64,000 bases of DNA from CAZOOW01 sp964581535 (lineage in GTDB: Bacteria; Patescibacteriota; Saccharimonadia; Saccharimonadales; Saccharimonadaceae): positions 1 through 64,000 of the forward strand of contig CAZOOW010000001.1 in assembly GCA_964581535.1 (NCBI GenBank). Direction: 5' to 3'. A model generated the notes under the pieces. The model made no database searches and had not been told where the DNA came from. It saw only the letters and a list, made by a program, of their open reading frames with translations. Within the stretch, counting starts at the first letter, position 1. Each line of letters opens with the position of its first letter. The translations under genes were made by a program, and so were the position numbers. Positions 32,847 to 40,258 of the stretch are shown here, in pieces.

Positions 32847-33060
32847 GTGCCTCATAATCTGTCCTGCGAAAGGAAATTAGCACACGCCACATTTTCTTTT
32901 TGAGAAGCAGTAGCGGATAATCAGGTCGAAGCTTTAGCACAACGCGTTAAGACTCTAGTTTCGACACGGCAGATGTAGCTCAGTTGAGGGCCTTCAGCGA
33001 AATTATACAGCGTTGCGCTCTAACCAACTGTACCGATTAGCTACATTTTACACACTTTTT
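32847..33060 (+). ncRNA. Candidate structured small RNA
   Basis: About 210 nt without an open frame. From the 5' end: a hairpin closed by GTGC/GCAC with inner stems TAAT/ATTA and TCCT/AGGA; a stem GTCGAA/TTCGAC at about 32923-32964; then an imperfect palindrome of tRNA-like halves (32968-33047) ending in a T-rich run. It could be a regulatory RNA or a precursor linked to tRNA-His. No known class recognised. Confidence 0.45.
32968..33047. repeat. Palindrome of tRNA-His 5'-half-like sequences
   Basis: The left arm (32968-32986) matches the start of tRNA-His at 18 of 19 bases. The right arm (33015-33047), read on the minus strand, also contains ATGTAGCT...CAGTTGGTTAGAGCGC with an 8-nt insertion. 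The two face each other 20 nt before the intact tRNA. Confidence 0.7.
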
Positions 33061-33067
33061 CATCTAT

Positions 33068-33145
33068 GGCGGATGTAGCTCAGTTGGTTAGAGCGCTGGA
33101 TTGTGGCTCCGGAGGCCGTGGGTTCGACCCCCATCATTCGCCCCA
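33068..33145 (+). tRNA. tRNA-His (GTG)
   Basis: Acceptor GCGGATG/CATTCGC with the extra G-1 opposite C73 that marks tRNA-His, anticodon loop with GTG, T-loop TTCGACC, encoded CCA. Confidence 0.97.
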
Positions 33146-33261
33146 TAGAAATAACTCTTAACCAAAGAGTTATTTTTTGTTCTAAATGTGTGAAATATCA
33201 CATGGCAAAACACGCCAATCATTGTATTATAAATGGCAACTAAAGTAGAAAAGGAAGTAGT

Positions 33262-34101
33262 ATGGCGTTATGGGACCGAATCGGTAGTGAAGGAAATGTT
33301 GAGGATAGGCGTGGTCAGCGTACGTCATTGACGGTCGGGGGTGGGTTGTTAGGAATGGCGCTCGTCGCAGCCTTTATCTTTCTCTCTGGCGGAAATATCG
33401 GCGACGTGCTGCAGGCAGTACTGCAACAAGCCTCCCAAACGACTAGCGTACAACAAACTGATCAGCCGTTCGAAGACTCCTCGAACTATAAAGGGTTTGC
33501 AGGAAAAGTACTCGGCTCCACCAACGAAACATGGACAAAAGTTTTTCAGCAGAGTGGCCAAGAATACACTCCACCAAAATTAGTTCTGTTTCGTGACATG
33601 ACCCAGACCGGATGTGGTGTAGCTAGCTCGGCTGTCGGCCCCTTTTACTGTCCGATGGACCAAACAGTATACCTAGACGAGACATTTTTTGATGCTATTC
33701 GCTCACAGCTCGGAGCGTCTAACAGCGGAGATGATGTAGCCCAAGCCTATGTTATCGCCCATGAAGTCGGTCATCATGTACAAAATTTGCTCGGCGTCAT
33801 GAATGAACACGGCACAAGCGCTGCATCAGACCCGGAGGTATCAACAAAAATCGAGCTTCAAGCCGATTGTTACGCGGGAATCTGGGCGAACAACGTGAAA
33901 CAACAAGGTATTTTTGAAAACGACAATGAGATCAATGAAGCACTCGGTCTCGCCAGTACGATAGGAGATGACAAAATTCAAGAAAAAACGGCTGGCCAAG
34001 TCACCCCCGAAACATGGACGCACGGTTCGAGTGAACAGCGAGTTCAGTGGTTCAAAACGGGCTACACAAACGCCTCACTAGACAGCTGCAATACGTTTTA
34101 A
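33262..34101 (+). CDS. Membrane-anchored neutral zinc metallopeptidase (YpfJ/PF04228-type)
   Basis: 279 aa. Cytoplasmic N-terminus, one membrane helix (about 29-48), a linker and an extracellular zincin domain with HEVGHH (HExxH). Further features are the motif FYCPMDQTVYLD before it and the ELQADCYAGIWA segment (third zinc ligand region) after it. This is the layout of the putative neutral zinc metallopeptidase family. AAAGGAAG precedes the ATG; TATTAT lies about 40 nt upstream. The gap to the next gene (34102-34254) holds only a small CATACC/GGTATG hairpin. Confidence 0.92.
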   Translation: MALWDRIGSEGNVEDRRGQRTSLTVGGGLLGMALVAAFIFLSGGNIGDVLQAVLQQASQTTSVQQTDQPFEDSSNYKGFAGKVLGSTNETWTKVFQQSGQEYTPPKLVLFRDMTQTGCGVASSAVGPFYCPMDQTVYLDETFFDAIRSQLGASNSGDDVAQAYVIAHEVGHHVQNLLGVMNEHGTSAASDPEVSTKIELQADCYAGIWANNVKQQGIFENDNEINEALGLASTIGDDKIQEKTAGQVTPETWTHGSSEQRVQWFKTGYTNASLDSCNTF

Positions 34102-34254
34102 TAGCTTTCAATCGAGCGAAGTAGAGCTACAGCTCATCCAGAAACGGGCACTGGCTTTCCACAGCTGCGTAAAATATTCTGACATCTAATACTTGAAACC
34201 AGAAAATATGCTTTTTATTTTGCTTGTACTTTTTTCTTCATACCTGCGGTATGC

Positions 34255-34515
34255 TCAGTCCTCACGAACAGGCGTTATGATATCGAGCTCGCCGATAAGA
34301 TCTTCGTGTTTGGTGATAATGTGCTTCCGTGCGTCCTCGATGCCTTTTCTATAAACATCTTTACCGGCATGCTCTAGGAAGAAGTCCAACAGGTTTTCGG
34401 CCGCGATATAGCCAATCTCTTCATCTCTCTCCTGCTCAAAATACGTAATAACAGCATCGATATGTCTTCGTCTGTCGTTATCAGAGGAGAAATAAAGTAG
34501 ATTGCGTTTTATCAT
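34255..34515 (-). CDS. DUF2164-like small protein
   Basis: 86 aa. The pattern YFEQERDEEIGYIAAENLLDFF followed by YRKGIEDARK matches DUF2164, a small helical family of unknown function. I chose the ATG at 34515: the longer frame would start inside the upstream NUDIX gene and cross the tRNA-like repeat at 34521-34554. AGGGGG lies 11 nt upstream. Confidence 0.7.
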   Translation of the reverse strand: MIKRNLLYFSSDNDRRRHIDAVITYFEQERDEEIGYIAAENLLDFFLEHAGKDVYRKGIEDARKHIITKHEDLIGELDIITPVRED

Positions 34516-34520
34516 AAAGT

Positions 34521-34554
34521 TTGGCGCCCCCTGTTGGACGTACTTCGAACTTTT
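34521..34554 (-). repeat. tRNA-3'-end-like repeat, distal copy
   Basis: It matches 35313-35343 at 26 of 31 positions. On the minus strand it reads GTTCGAA...GGGGGCGCCA, resembling a T-arm plus acceptor end. It fills the gap between the NUDIX and DUF2164 genes. Confidence 0.6.
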
Positions 34555-35065
34555 AAGCAGCAGCCCGGAGTATAGCTGCATCTCGTTGGGCCATAAAGCT
34601 TACTTCAACATCTTCATGCGATGTGTGTTCTTCAACTAACTGCACAGCAGCCTCAATACCGTCCACCCACCTGACTTCAAACCCCTCATCAAGCTCACTT
34701 TGGGTGAAGTCAGGATCTGCAACTTGTTCAGTTTTCGTAGCTGTAAATGCATAGGATATTTGATGCAGATCATCATAATCTCGCCACTCTTCTACGATCC
34801 CTATTTCACCAGTTACTTCTGCAGTGCAGCCAGTTTCTTCTAGGAGCTCCCGAGCCATAGCCTTAGATACTTCTTCGCCTTCATCAATGCCGCCACCAGG
34901 CAACTTATAGTATTGCCTTTGACCTGCATACATCAGTGCCACTTTGCCAAATTCATCCTTCAGAACCGCTCGTGCTGCATGGCGTTCACGATAATTCGCT
35001 CTATTTTCTGCAGAAACGCTCGGATCTAATTCATGCTGATCAAGAGTGAGAATGATGTTATTCAT
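34553..35065 (-). CDS. NUDIX hydrolase
   Basis: 170 aa. Full Nudix box GGIDEGEEVSKAMARELLEE with TG following, preceded by QRQYYKLPGG. It would hydrolyse a nucleoside diphosphate derivative; the substrate cannot be told. TATGAT lies 6 nt before the ATG and no ribosome site is present, so it may start leaderless. It may also be reached by read-through from the structured leader at 35101-35272, whose terminator ends 13 nt upstream. Confidence 0.9.
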   Translation of the reverse strand: MNNIILTLDQHELDPSVSAENRANYRERHAARAVLKDEFGKVALMYAGQRQYYKLPGGGIDEGEEVSKAMARELLEETGCTAEVTGEIGIVEEWRDYDDLHQISYAFTATKTEQVADPDFTQSELDEGFEVRWVDGIEAAVQLVEEHTSHEDVEVSFMAQRDAAILRAAA

Positions 35066-35077
35066 TTATTAATCATA

Positions 35078-35100
35078 ACAAAAACTCCTTGCGGAGTTTT
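35078..35100 (-). terminator. Terminator between leader C and the NUDIX gene
   Basis: AAAACTCC-GCAA-GGAGTTTT followed by more T's on the minus strand. Confidence 0.85.
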
Positions 35101-35272
35101 AAGCATACGTAGTTCATGGGAAGTGGTAGAGGGAGCGAACGGATGGAATCCGCAGCCGTCGACGGCTTAGCCGCTCCCCCTACCTGATGGTTTCATGCAG
35201 CTCCGAAGAGGTGCTCCATCATTCCCGAAGGGCTTAGGCGGTCGATCACGACCGCGGGCTCACCTAAGGGTA
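35101..35272 (-). ncRNA. Structured leader RNA C upstream of the NUDIX gene
   Basis: The promoter at 35279-35307 predicts a start near 35272. The RNA folds into a hairpin closed by CTTAGG/CCTAAG with inner CGGTCG-TGAT-CGACCG, and a GATGG/CCATC stem with a TTCG tetraloop. A three-way junction follows, closed by 13 bp (GGTAGGGGGAGCG with CGCTCCCTCTACC, one G-U) and holding AGCCG-TCGA-CGGCT and CGGAT-TCC-ATCCG. An intrinsic terminator follows before the NUDIX ATG. It could be a riboswitch or an independent small RNA. Confidence 0.65.
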
Positions 35273-35278
35273 ATACCC

Positions 35279-35307
35279 ATATTAGCATGAGTATAACATT
35301 TTGTCAA
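35279..35307 (-). promoter_or_regulatory. Promoter of leader C
   Basis: TTGACA (35302-35307), a 17-nt spacer and TAATAT (35279-35284). It is a diverged copy of the promoter at 35816-35844, including the preceding tRNA 3'-end bases. Confidence 0.85.
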
Positions 35308-35319
35308 TAGTGGTGCCCC
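35301..35319. repeat. 19-bp direct repeat, copy 1 (tRNA-Arg 3' end plus promoter)
   Basis: Identical to 35838-35856. Similarity extends to 30 of 35 bases leftward (35285-35319 with 35822-35856). The TGGTGCCCC part is the CCA end of tRNA-Arg(TCT). Confidence 0.9.
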
Positions 35320-35343
35320 CTATTATACGTACTTCGAACTTTA
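35311..35343 (-). repeat. tRNA-3'-end-like repeat, proximal copy
   Basis: On the minus strand GTTCGAA, 12-13 nt, then GGGGGCACCA: it looks like a decayed T-arm and acceptor end of tRNA-Arg. It shares 26 of 31 bases with the distal copy at 34524-34554. Confidence 0.6.
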
Positions 35344-35352
35344 CAAGATAGC

Positions 35353-35407
35353 AAAATGCCCCGCGTCATCGACGTGAGGCACTAAGCTTCTCATTGATGA
35401 GCGGGGC
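35353..35407 (-). terminator. Terminator of the second GC-rich orphan gene
   Basis: GCCCCGC (35401-35407 on the minus strand) pairs with GCGGGGC (35358-35364), with an inner weaker stem; ATTTTGC follows. Confidence 0.6.
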
Positions 35408-35413
35408 GGCGCG

Positions 35414-35755
35414 TCAGGAAGGGATGGAGCTCTTCTTGACAAACCAGGCGAAGCTCACATTCATGGTGCGCGCCGACTTGGAACCGTCGTGGTACTCGCA
35501 GATCACCGAGAGGATGTCTCCTCGACGACGGATAGAAGCGATCCGCGCCCAGCGCGCTCCCTCGAGGATGCGGATCTGCTCGTGCGGGCCGGCTGACTCG
35601 TAGCGATCCGGGTTCGGTCGCACCAGCGGGTCCTCACATAGAGCCACCATCCCCTCCCTGAGCTCGTCTCCGAAGATCAGGTCCTCGGTCTCGGGGTCGT
35701 TGGTGTAGTTGAGCGGAACGAAGGTCTCGGGGATCTTCGTGACTTGAGCGTCCAT
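35414..35755 (-). CDS. Hypothetical protein, GC-rich orphan in a cassette
   Basis: 113 aa, not recognised. The middle is acidic (DPETEDLIFGDELREG), and the C-terminal part looks like a small beta domain (WARIASIRRRGDILSVICEYHDG). AGGAGGAG precedes the ATG at 35755. It has its own strong promoter and terminator and lies directly behind tRNA-Arg(TCT), between tRNA-3'-end repeats. Its GC-rich codons resemble those of the orphan at 300-683 and differ from most of the window, so recent acquisition is likely. Confidence 0.6.
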   Translation of the reverse strand: MDAQVTKIPETFVPLNYTNDPETEDLIFGDELREGMVALCEDPLVRPNPDRYESAGPHEQIRILEGARWARIASIRRRGDILSVICEYHDGSKSARTMNVSFAWFVKKSSIPS

Positions 35756-35815
35756 TGCTCCTCCTGATGTCAAAGCCAGGGTTGGCTGTCATCCTTCACA
35801 AGAAGAATTATATCT

Positions 35816-35844
35816 ATAATAGCATAAGTGTAATTTATTGTCAA
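35816..35844 (-). promoter_or_regulatory. Promoter of the orphan cassette gene
   Basis: TTGACA (35839-35844), a 17-nt spacer, TATTAT (35816-35821). The -35 begins 3 nt beyond the tRNA-Arg CCA. Confidence 0.85.
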
Positions 35845-35847
35845 TAG

Positions 35848-35924
35848 TGGTGCCCCGGGGTGGATTCGAACCACCGGCCTTAGGCTTAGAAGTCCTCTGC
35901 TCTATCCAGCTGAGCTACCAGGGC
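35848..35924 (-). tRNA. tRNA-Arg (TCT), anchor of the cassette array
   Basis: Acceptor GCCCTGG/CCGGGGC, anticodon TCT in the loop after AGAGGAC, T-loop TTCGAAT, encoded CCA. TATAAT lies about 10 nt upstream of its 5' end. Confidence 0.96.
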
Positions 35925-35957
35925 ACGCATTTTATATTATAGCCTGACGGGGCAGCT

Positions 35958-35988
35958 CAAACCAAAAGCACAAAGTGATTTTGGTTTG
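35958..35988. other. 10-bp hairpin upstream of tRNA-Arg (TCT)
   Basis: CAAACCAAAA and TTTTGGTTTG, perfect arms around 11 nt. It overlaps the probable -35 region of the tRNA promoter. Confidence 0.5.
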
Positions 35989-36009
35989 TAAGGAGGGATA
36001 ATGAAAACA

Positions 36010-36048
36010 GCCAGATAGTTTTGCGGCTCGTTTGCAAAACTATCTGGC
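36010..36048 (-). terminator. Hairpin terminator downstream of tRNA-Gly
   Basis: 15-bp perfect arms (GCCAGATAGTTTTGC and its complement) around 9 nt, followed on the minus strand by TGTTTTC. Confidence 0.65.
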
Positions 36049-36069
36049 ATGTCGTTGTTAATTCCGACG

Positions 36070-36144
36070 TGGTGCGGGCGGCGAGAGTCTAACTCGCGTT
36101 GCCTGCTTGGAAGGCAGGAGTAATAAACGTTATACCACGCCCGC
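36070..36144 (-). tRNA. tRNA-Gly (TCC) with altered D- and T-loops
   Basis: Acceptor GCGGGCG/CGCCCGC, anticodon stem CCTGC/GCAGG with loop CTTCCAA (anticodon TCC), encoded CCA. The T-loop is TTAGACT instead of TTCRANT, so C56 is replaced by A. The D-loop has GT where GG is expected, so G19 is T. The two changes together would form a U19-A56 pair in place of the near-universal G19-C56. Confidence 0.9.
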
Positions 36145-36175
36145 ATAAATGCGCGTGAGGGATATTATAGCGAAT

Positions 36176-38545
36176 TTATTTACGTATGTCATCACCGGTG
36201 ATAGTGATCACATCGCCGGGAGTTACATCGCCCGCCAGCATACGTTTTGCTACGAGGCTTTCAACACTGCGCTGAACAGCCCTCCTGAGCGGACGGGCGC
36301 CAAGCCGTGGGTCGTATCCAAGCTCTACAAGTTTCTCTTTTGCAGAGTCGTCAAGCTGCAGAGAAACCTTCTGCGGCTCGAGCGTCTTGTTGGTGCTGGC
36401 TATCAACAAATCCACAACCTGATGAAGTTCTTCTTTGCCAAGTGGTTTAAATAAAACAATCTCATCAAAACGGTTCAAGAACTCTGGACGGAACTGACCA
36501 CTTGAGACGAGTTCATCCTCAAAGGCCTTTTCAAAGTCTTCAAGATTTTCCCCAACTTCTATATGCTGGCGAATTTGCTCTGCACCCGCATTACTCGTGG
36601 CGATAAAGATCGTATCTCGGAAACTGACCTCCCTACCATTTACGTCGCGTAGGACACCTTCATCGAGCACCTGCAATAGCGCAGTCAACACTGATACATG
36701 CGCTTTTTCAATCTCGTCTAGCAGCACGACCGAAAACGGCTGTTTCATGATCTGCGCGCATAGACTCATCGGGTCTGTTGCGCCATCCGCGATCAACCTA
36801 GTAACATCATCTGCACGAACAAACTCATTCAAATCAACCCGAACTAGTCGATCTTCGCCGCCGAAATAAACCTCTGCAAGGCTCTTGGCAAGCTCAGTCT
36901 TCCCCACACCTGTAGGCCCGAGAAACAAGAATGTACCGACAGGTCGCTGCTCGTTTCGTACACCCGCTCGTGCTCTCCGGATAGCATCACTCACAACGTT
37001 TACTGCACGCGTCTGGTTTATCATCCTCTCGTGTATCATTTCCTCAAGACGTAGCAACATCTGTTTTTCATCACTACTGGCATTTGCCCCGACTTTGACG
37101 CCCTGTGTCTGCTCGACGCTACGACGAACAGAATCTGCGGTAACGATGCCGTTATCGGCAAATCCGGCCGCTGTACGTAAAAGTTGCAGCGCCTTGCCTG
37201 GCTGAGCCTGATCATAGAAATAGCGTTCACTAAGCCGAAGCGATTCTTTTATAGCTTGGAACATATACGTAACTTTATGCTGATACTCAAAATATACGAG
37301 CTGGTCTTGCAGTACCCGCATCGTTTCCTCTGGAGTACTTGGTTTGATAGTTACTTTGTTCAAAGCGCTTGCAAGCGCCGGATTGCGTGAGCCGATTTGC
37401 AACCAACGCTGTTCGTCCATCCCCAGAATTACCCGCAGCACCCCGCCTTCAATAACGGGTAAGATCACGTTCGACACATCTACTGAACCGATACCTTGTT
37501 CGAAGAACAGTTCAGCATCATCAAGAAATAAAATAATATTTTTTGCATGATACGCCTCGAGAAATAAACGGTTGAGCAGGTCTTCTAGCTCTCCGGGGCT
37601 TTTGGCGACGGAAATGAGCGAAGCCGCATCAAGACTTATAACTTGACTGTATTTCAACGCACTCGGAAGTGAAGAATCTGCACGGAGCAGCTCCCCTGCA
37701 AATGCTTTGACGATTGTTGTCTTACCCGCGCCAAGCGGTCCAACAAGCGCCACGTTCTGCTTGCCAGCGGAACTAAACATCTGTTTTATATAGTCGAGCG
37801 CGTCCTGATGTGACTCTAGGCGGACACCATTACTCGAGCGGGCGCTTACCTGTAAAGAAAGATTAGTACCAAAATGATTGAGAAGGCGCAAATATCCGAA
37901 GCTCCAGTCCCGCGCAATCCCACCAGTCCGAAAAGGCGAGCGATGTTCGCGTATAACCGAGTCGAGATGCGAGAACCATAGTGCCATTTGCGGCAAATCG
38001 CTTTCATCGAGCTGAAGATGGGGCAATAAACGAACCAGTTCAGGTGAAGTTTTCGTAAGTGCTGCAACAATAGTAGACGCTCTCACGATCCCTTCCGGTT
38101 GCATATCTCGAGCCGCAGACCATACGAGATCGATTGCCGAGCTATCATCACCGAGCACTTGAGAAAGCATGTTCGGCGATAGTCCCGACCGCGCCATAAC
38201 AAATTGCGCACTTGTAACTTCTGATAGTTTTTCCGCTAACGTTCGTGGTGTCAGCTTTTTTGGTAGTCGGCCAAGTAAATCGCTCTCAACTCGAGCATCG
38301 ATACTATTCCCTAGCCCAACAGGTAAATCGCTAAGGTAGCGACGTTCCCAGATCCATAGCATAAACGGCCATGCAGCAAGCCCGATAACAAACCAACCGA
38401 CACTGTAATGTGTCAGTTCAGCAAGTGCTCCGAGTGCCACCAGAAGTAGACATGCCGCCAGCATTATCCAGCGCATCGGACCACGAACTTTCTGATGCAT
38501 CCTCGCTAACTGCGCTCGTTCGCTAGTGTAAGAAAAACTGGCCAT
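36176..38545 (-). CDS. Membrane-anchored Clp/Hsp100-type ATPase
   Basis: 789 aa. Two N-terminal membrane helices (about 25-70) precede a Clp N-like region. AAA-1 follows (Walker A GPLGAGKTT, Walker B ILFLDDAE), then AAA-2 (Walker A GPTGVGKTE, Walker B VVLLDEIEKAH), then the ClpB D2-small domain. Such ClpC-like unfoldases remodel or feed proteins to a protease; the membrane anchor suggests work at the cytoplasmic membrane. GGAGCG lies before the ATG at 38545, 3 nt after the stop of the upstream small membrane protein, so the two are an operon. No ClpP is in the window. Confidence 0.88.
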   Translation of the reverse strand: MASFSYTSERAQLARMHQKVRGPMRWIMLAACLLLVALGALAELTHYSVGWFVIGLAAWPFMLWIWERRYLSDLPVGLGNSIDARVESDLLGRLPKKLTPRTLAEKLSEVTSAQFVMARSGLSPNMLSQVLGDDSSAIDLVWSAARDMQPEGIVRASTIVAALTKTSPELVRLLPHLQLDESDLPQMALWFSHLDSVIREHRSPFRTGGIARDWSFGYLRLLNHFGTNLSLQVSARSSNGVRLESHQDALDYIKQMFSSAGKQNVALVGPLGAGKTTIVKAFAGELLRADSSLPSALKYSQVISLDAASLISVAKSPGELEDLLNRLFLEAYHAKNIILFLDDAELFFEQGIGSVDVSNVILPVIEGGVLRVILGMDEQRWLQIGSRNPALASALNKVTIKPSTPEETMRVLQDQLVYFEYQHKVTYMFQAIKESLRLSERYFYDQAQPGKALQLLRTAAGFADNGIVTADSVRRSVEQTQGVKVGANASSDEKQMLLRLEEMIHERMINQTRAVNVVSDAIRRARAGVRNEQRPVGTFLFLGPTGVGKTELAKSLAEVYFGGEDRLVRVDLNEFVRADDVTRLIADGATDPMSLCAQIMKQPFSVVLLDEIEKAHVSVLTALLQVLDEGVLRDVNGREVSFRDTIFIATSNAGAEQIRQHIEVGENLEDFEKAFEDELVSSGQFRPEFLNRFDEIVLFKPLGKEELHQVVDLLIASTNKTLEPQKVSLQLDDSAKEKLVELGYDPRLGARPLRRAVQRSVESLVAKRMLAGDVTPGDVITITGDDIRK

Positions 38546-38547
38546 GC

Positions 38548-38922
38548 TCACGCCGCTCCAATCATCGTAAGCGGTGCCATAACAAATGGCCCGAAAGGAA
38601 CAAGCGGCCAACCTGCTAGTCTCAATATACCGAACAGTGCTTCTACGACCAGTACAAGACAGCCAACCAGAATTAGTATTGAGCGCAATACTGCGCCAAA
38701 GACGCGCGAAAATAAGTTGTCGAACCATGCTCTAAGCAGGACATCAATAGACCCCTGACCGGCCGATCCGGCATCTATCTGCTTAAAGGGGCTGAAAAGC
38801 GTACGGGCGCTCTGAGAAATCGAGAAAAAATCTGCTACTGCAGCTAAACGGTTTCTGACTAAATCATATTGATCTCGCCATCCTCGACCATACCACCACC
38901 GTAGGAGCGAAATTAAAGGCAT
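38548..38922 (-). CDS. Small membrane protein, partner of the Clp ATPase
   Basis: 124 aa. An amphipathic N-terminal part (WWYGRGWRDQYDLVRNR) precedes two hydrophobic helices (about 78-118). Function unknown. It is translationally linked to the membrane-anchored Clp ATPase, so it may form a complex with it. TACAAT lies 7 nt before the ATG (leaderless). Confidence 0.7.
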   Translation of the reverse strand: MPLISLLRWWYGRGWRDQYDLVRNRLAAVADFFSISQSARTLFSPFKQIDAGSAGQGSIDVLLRAWFDNLFSRVFGAVLRSILILVGCLVLVVEALFGILRLAGWPLVPFGPFVMAPLTMIGAA

Positions 38923-38965
38923 ATGCTTTATTGTATCACTCTCTGTCGGGGTTATAATGAGTGGA

Positions 38966-40258
38966 ATGAGATTTTTACATGCTCACACTCATCTTATCGG
39001 CAAGTCATTGAAAAAAGCGATGCGACTCCGAGGCGGTGGCTCGGCGCTACCCGGACTGGTTGTCGAGAAAATCGATCCGCGCTTCCTGAGCAGAACGCTA
39101 GGAAGTTTACCGCATGGAGTTATTGTAATTTCTGGCACGAATGGCAAAACAACCACGACAAAAATGGTCGTCCATCTCCTACGATCACAAGGCTTGAACG
39201 TATTTACTAATCCGAGTGGTAGCAATTTCACCCGCGGAGTTGTTGCTAGTTTGATTGATCACGTCGATGCGGATGGAAAATTGAATGCTGATATTGCCGT
39301 TCTAGAACTCGACGAAGCCCATGCGGTACATTTTATCCATCAGGTGACACCCCGCTTCAGCCTAGTCTTAAATGTACTCCGGGACCAATTAGATCGCTTC
39401 GGAGAGATAGACCATACTGCCCGGCTTCTGCAAAGACTGGTCGACAGCACAACCCAAGGAATCGTCCTCAACCGAGAAGACTCATTAGTGCTGAGCATGG
39501 GAACGAATCAGCCAAAAGATAAAAAAATACAGTATTTTGGGCTCACCGAAACTCTACGAAAGCAGTTTCCAAGCGACGCTGAACTTCACGGAGGTCACAA
39601 GAGTACCGCGCCGCTTCCACATCCGCACGGCAGCGACGTTATATTAGAGTCACTGCAGAAAAATACCGCTCAATTTGCTTTCGGGAATAAAATTCAGGAG
39701 CCTGTCGAGCTAAAAATCAACGGTCTCTACAACGTGCTGAATGCAGCTGCTGCTCTAGCGCTAGCTCGATTAGCTCTCGGTGCAGATACCGCAACGTCTC
39801 AGGCGATGCTCAGAGAACTGGCAAACGTCAGGCCTGCATTTGGACGCGGAGAAGCCGTGGTGGTAGACGGTGATGCGCTCGAAATCGTACTCGTGAAAAA
39901 TCCAAGTGGCTTTCGACTAGCGCTTGCTTCTTATAAGCGCAGTCCCGCCGCGACAATGATCGCCATAAATGACAACTATGCCGACGGCCGAGACATGTCT
40001 TGGTTATGGGATGTTAATTTTGAAAGTCTCAAAAAAACAGGCGTCGCCATGGTAACCGGCATGAGGGCATACGACATAGCACTTCGGCTACAGTATGACC
40101 AAGTAGACGTGTCTCAAGTCGAGACGGACATACAAAAAGCACTCACATCCTTCATCGCTTCAACCTCAGGAAAACGTCGAATTTACTGCACGTATACCGC
40201 TATGTTAGCGTTGAGACGAATCCTTGCAAAAACATATGATGTGGAGCCTATCGAATGA
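38966..40258 (+). CDS. murT: MurT-like lipid II isoglutaminyl synthase subunit
   Basis: 430 aa Mur-ligase-type enzyme. ATP loop ISGTNGKTTTTK, LNVLRDQLDRFGE, and the C-terminal NDNYADGRDMSWLWD (catalytic Asp region of MurT). With GatD it amidates D-Glu of the stem peptide in lipid II. The Cys4 zinc ribbon found in characterised MurT is missing: only one Cys occurs in the whole protein. TATAAT (38953-38958) lies 7 nt before the chosen ATG; an upstream ATG lies inside this box. The stop overlaps gatD (ATGA). Confidence 0.9.
   Translation: MRFLHAHTHLIGKSLKKAMRLRGGGSALPGLVVEKIDPRFLSRTLGSLPHGVIVISGTNGKTTTTKMVVHLLRSQGLNVFTNPSGSNFTRGVVASLIDHVDADGKLNADIAVLELDEAHAVHFIHQVTPRFSLVLNVLRDQLDRFGEIDHTARLLQRLVDSTTQGIVLNREDSLVLSMGTNQPKDKKIQYFGLTETLRKQFPSDAELHGGHKSTAPLPHPHGSDVILESLQKNTAQFAFGNKIQEPVELKINGLYNVLNAAAALALARLALGADTATSQAMLRELANVRPAFGRGEAVVVDGDALEIVLVKNPSGFRLALASYKRSPAATMIAINDNYADGRDMSWLWDVNFESLKKTGVAMVTGMRAYDIALRLQYDQVDVSQVETDIQKALTSFIASTSGKRRIYCTYTAMLALRRILAKTYDVEPIE

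Noticed and set aside
18902..35272. Assignment of the leaders to known classes (T-box, TPP, purine, SAM, ykkC, tmRNA, 6S, SRP RNA)
   Set aside because: I looked for their conserved core motifs and did not find them; a covariance search is needed for a firm answer.
35990..36018. Tiny plus-strand frame (MKTAR) after AAGGAGG, followed by a hairpin
   Set aside because: It is the complement of the tRNA-Gly terminator region; no plus-strand promoter is visible.
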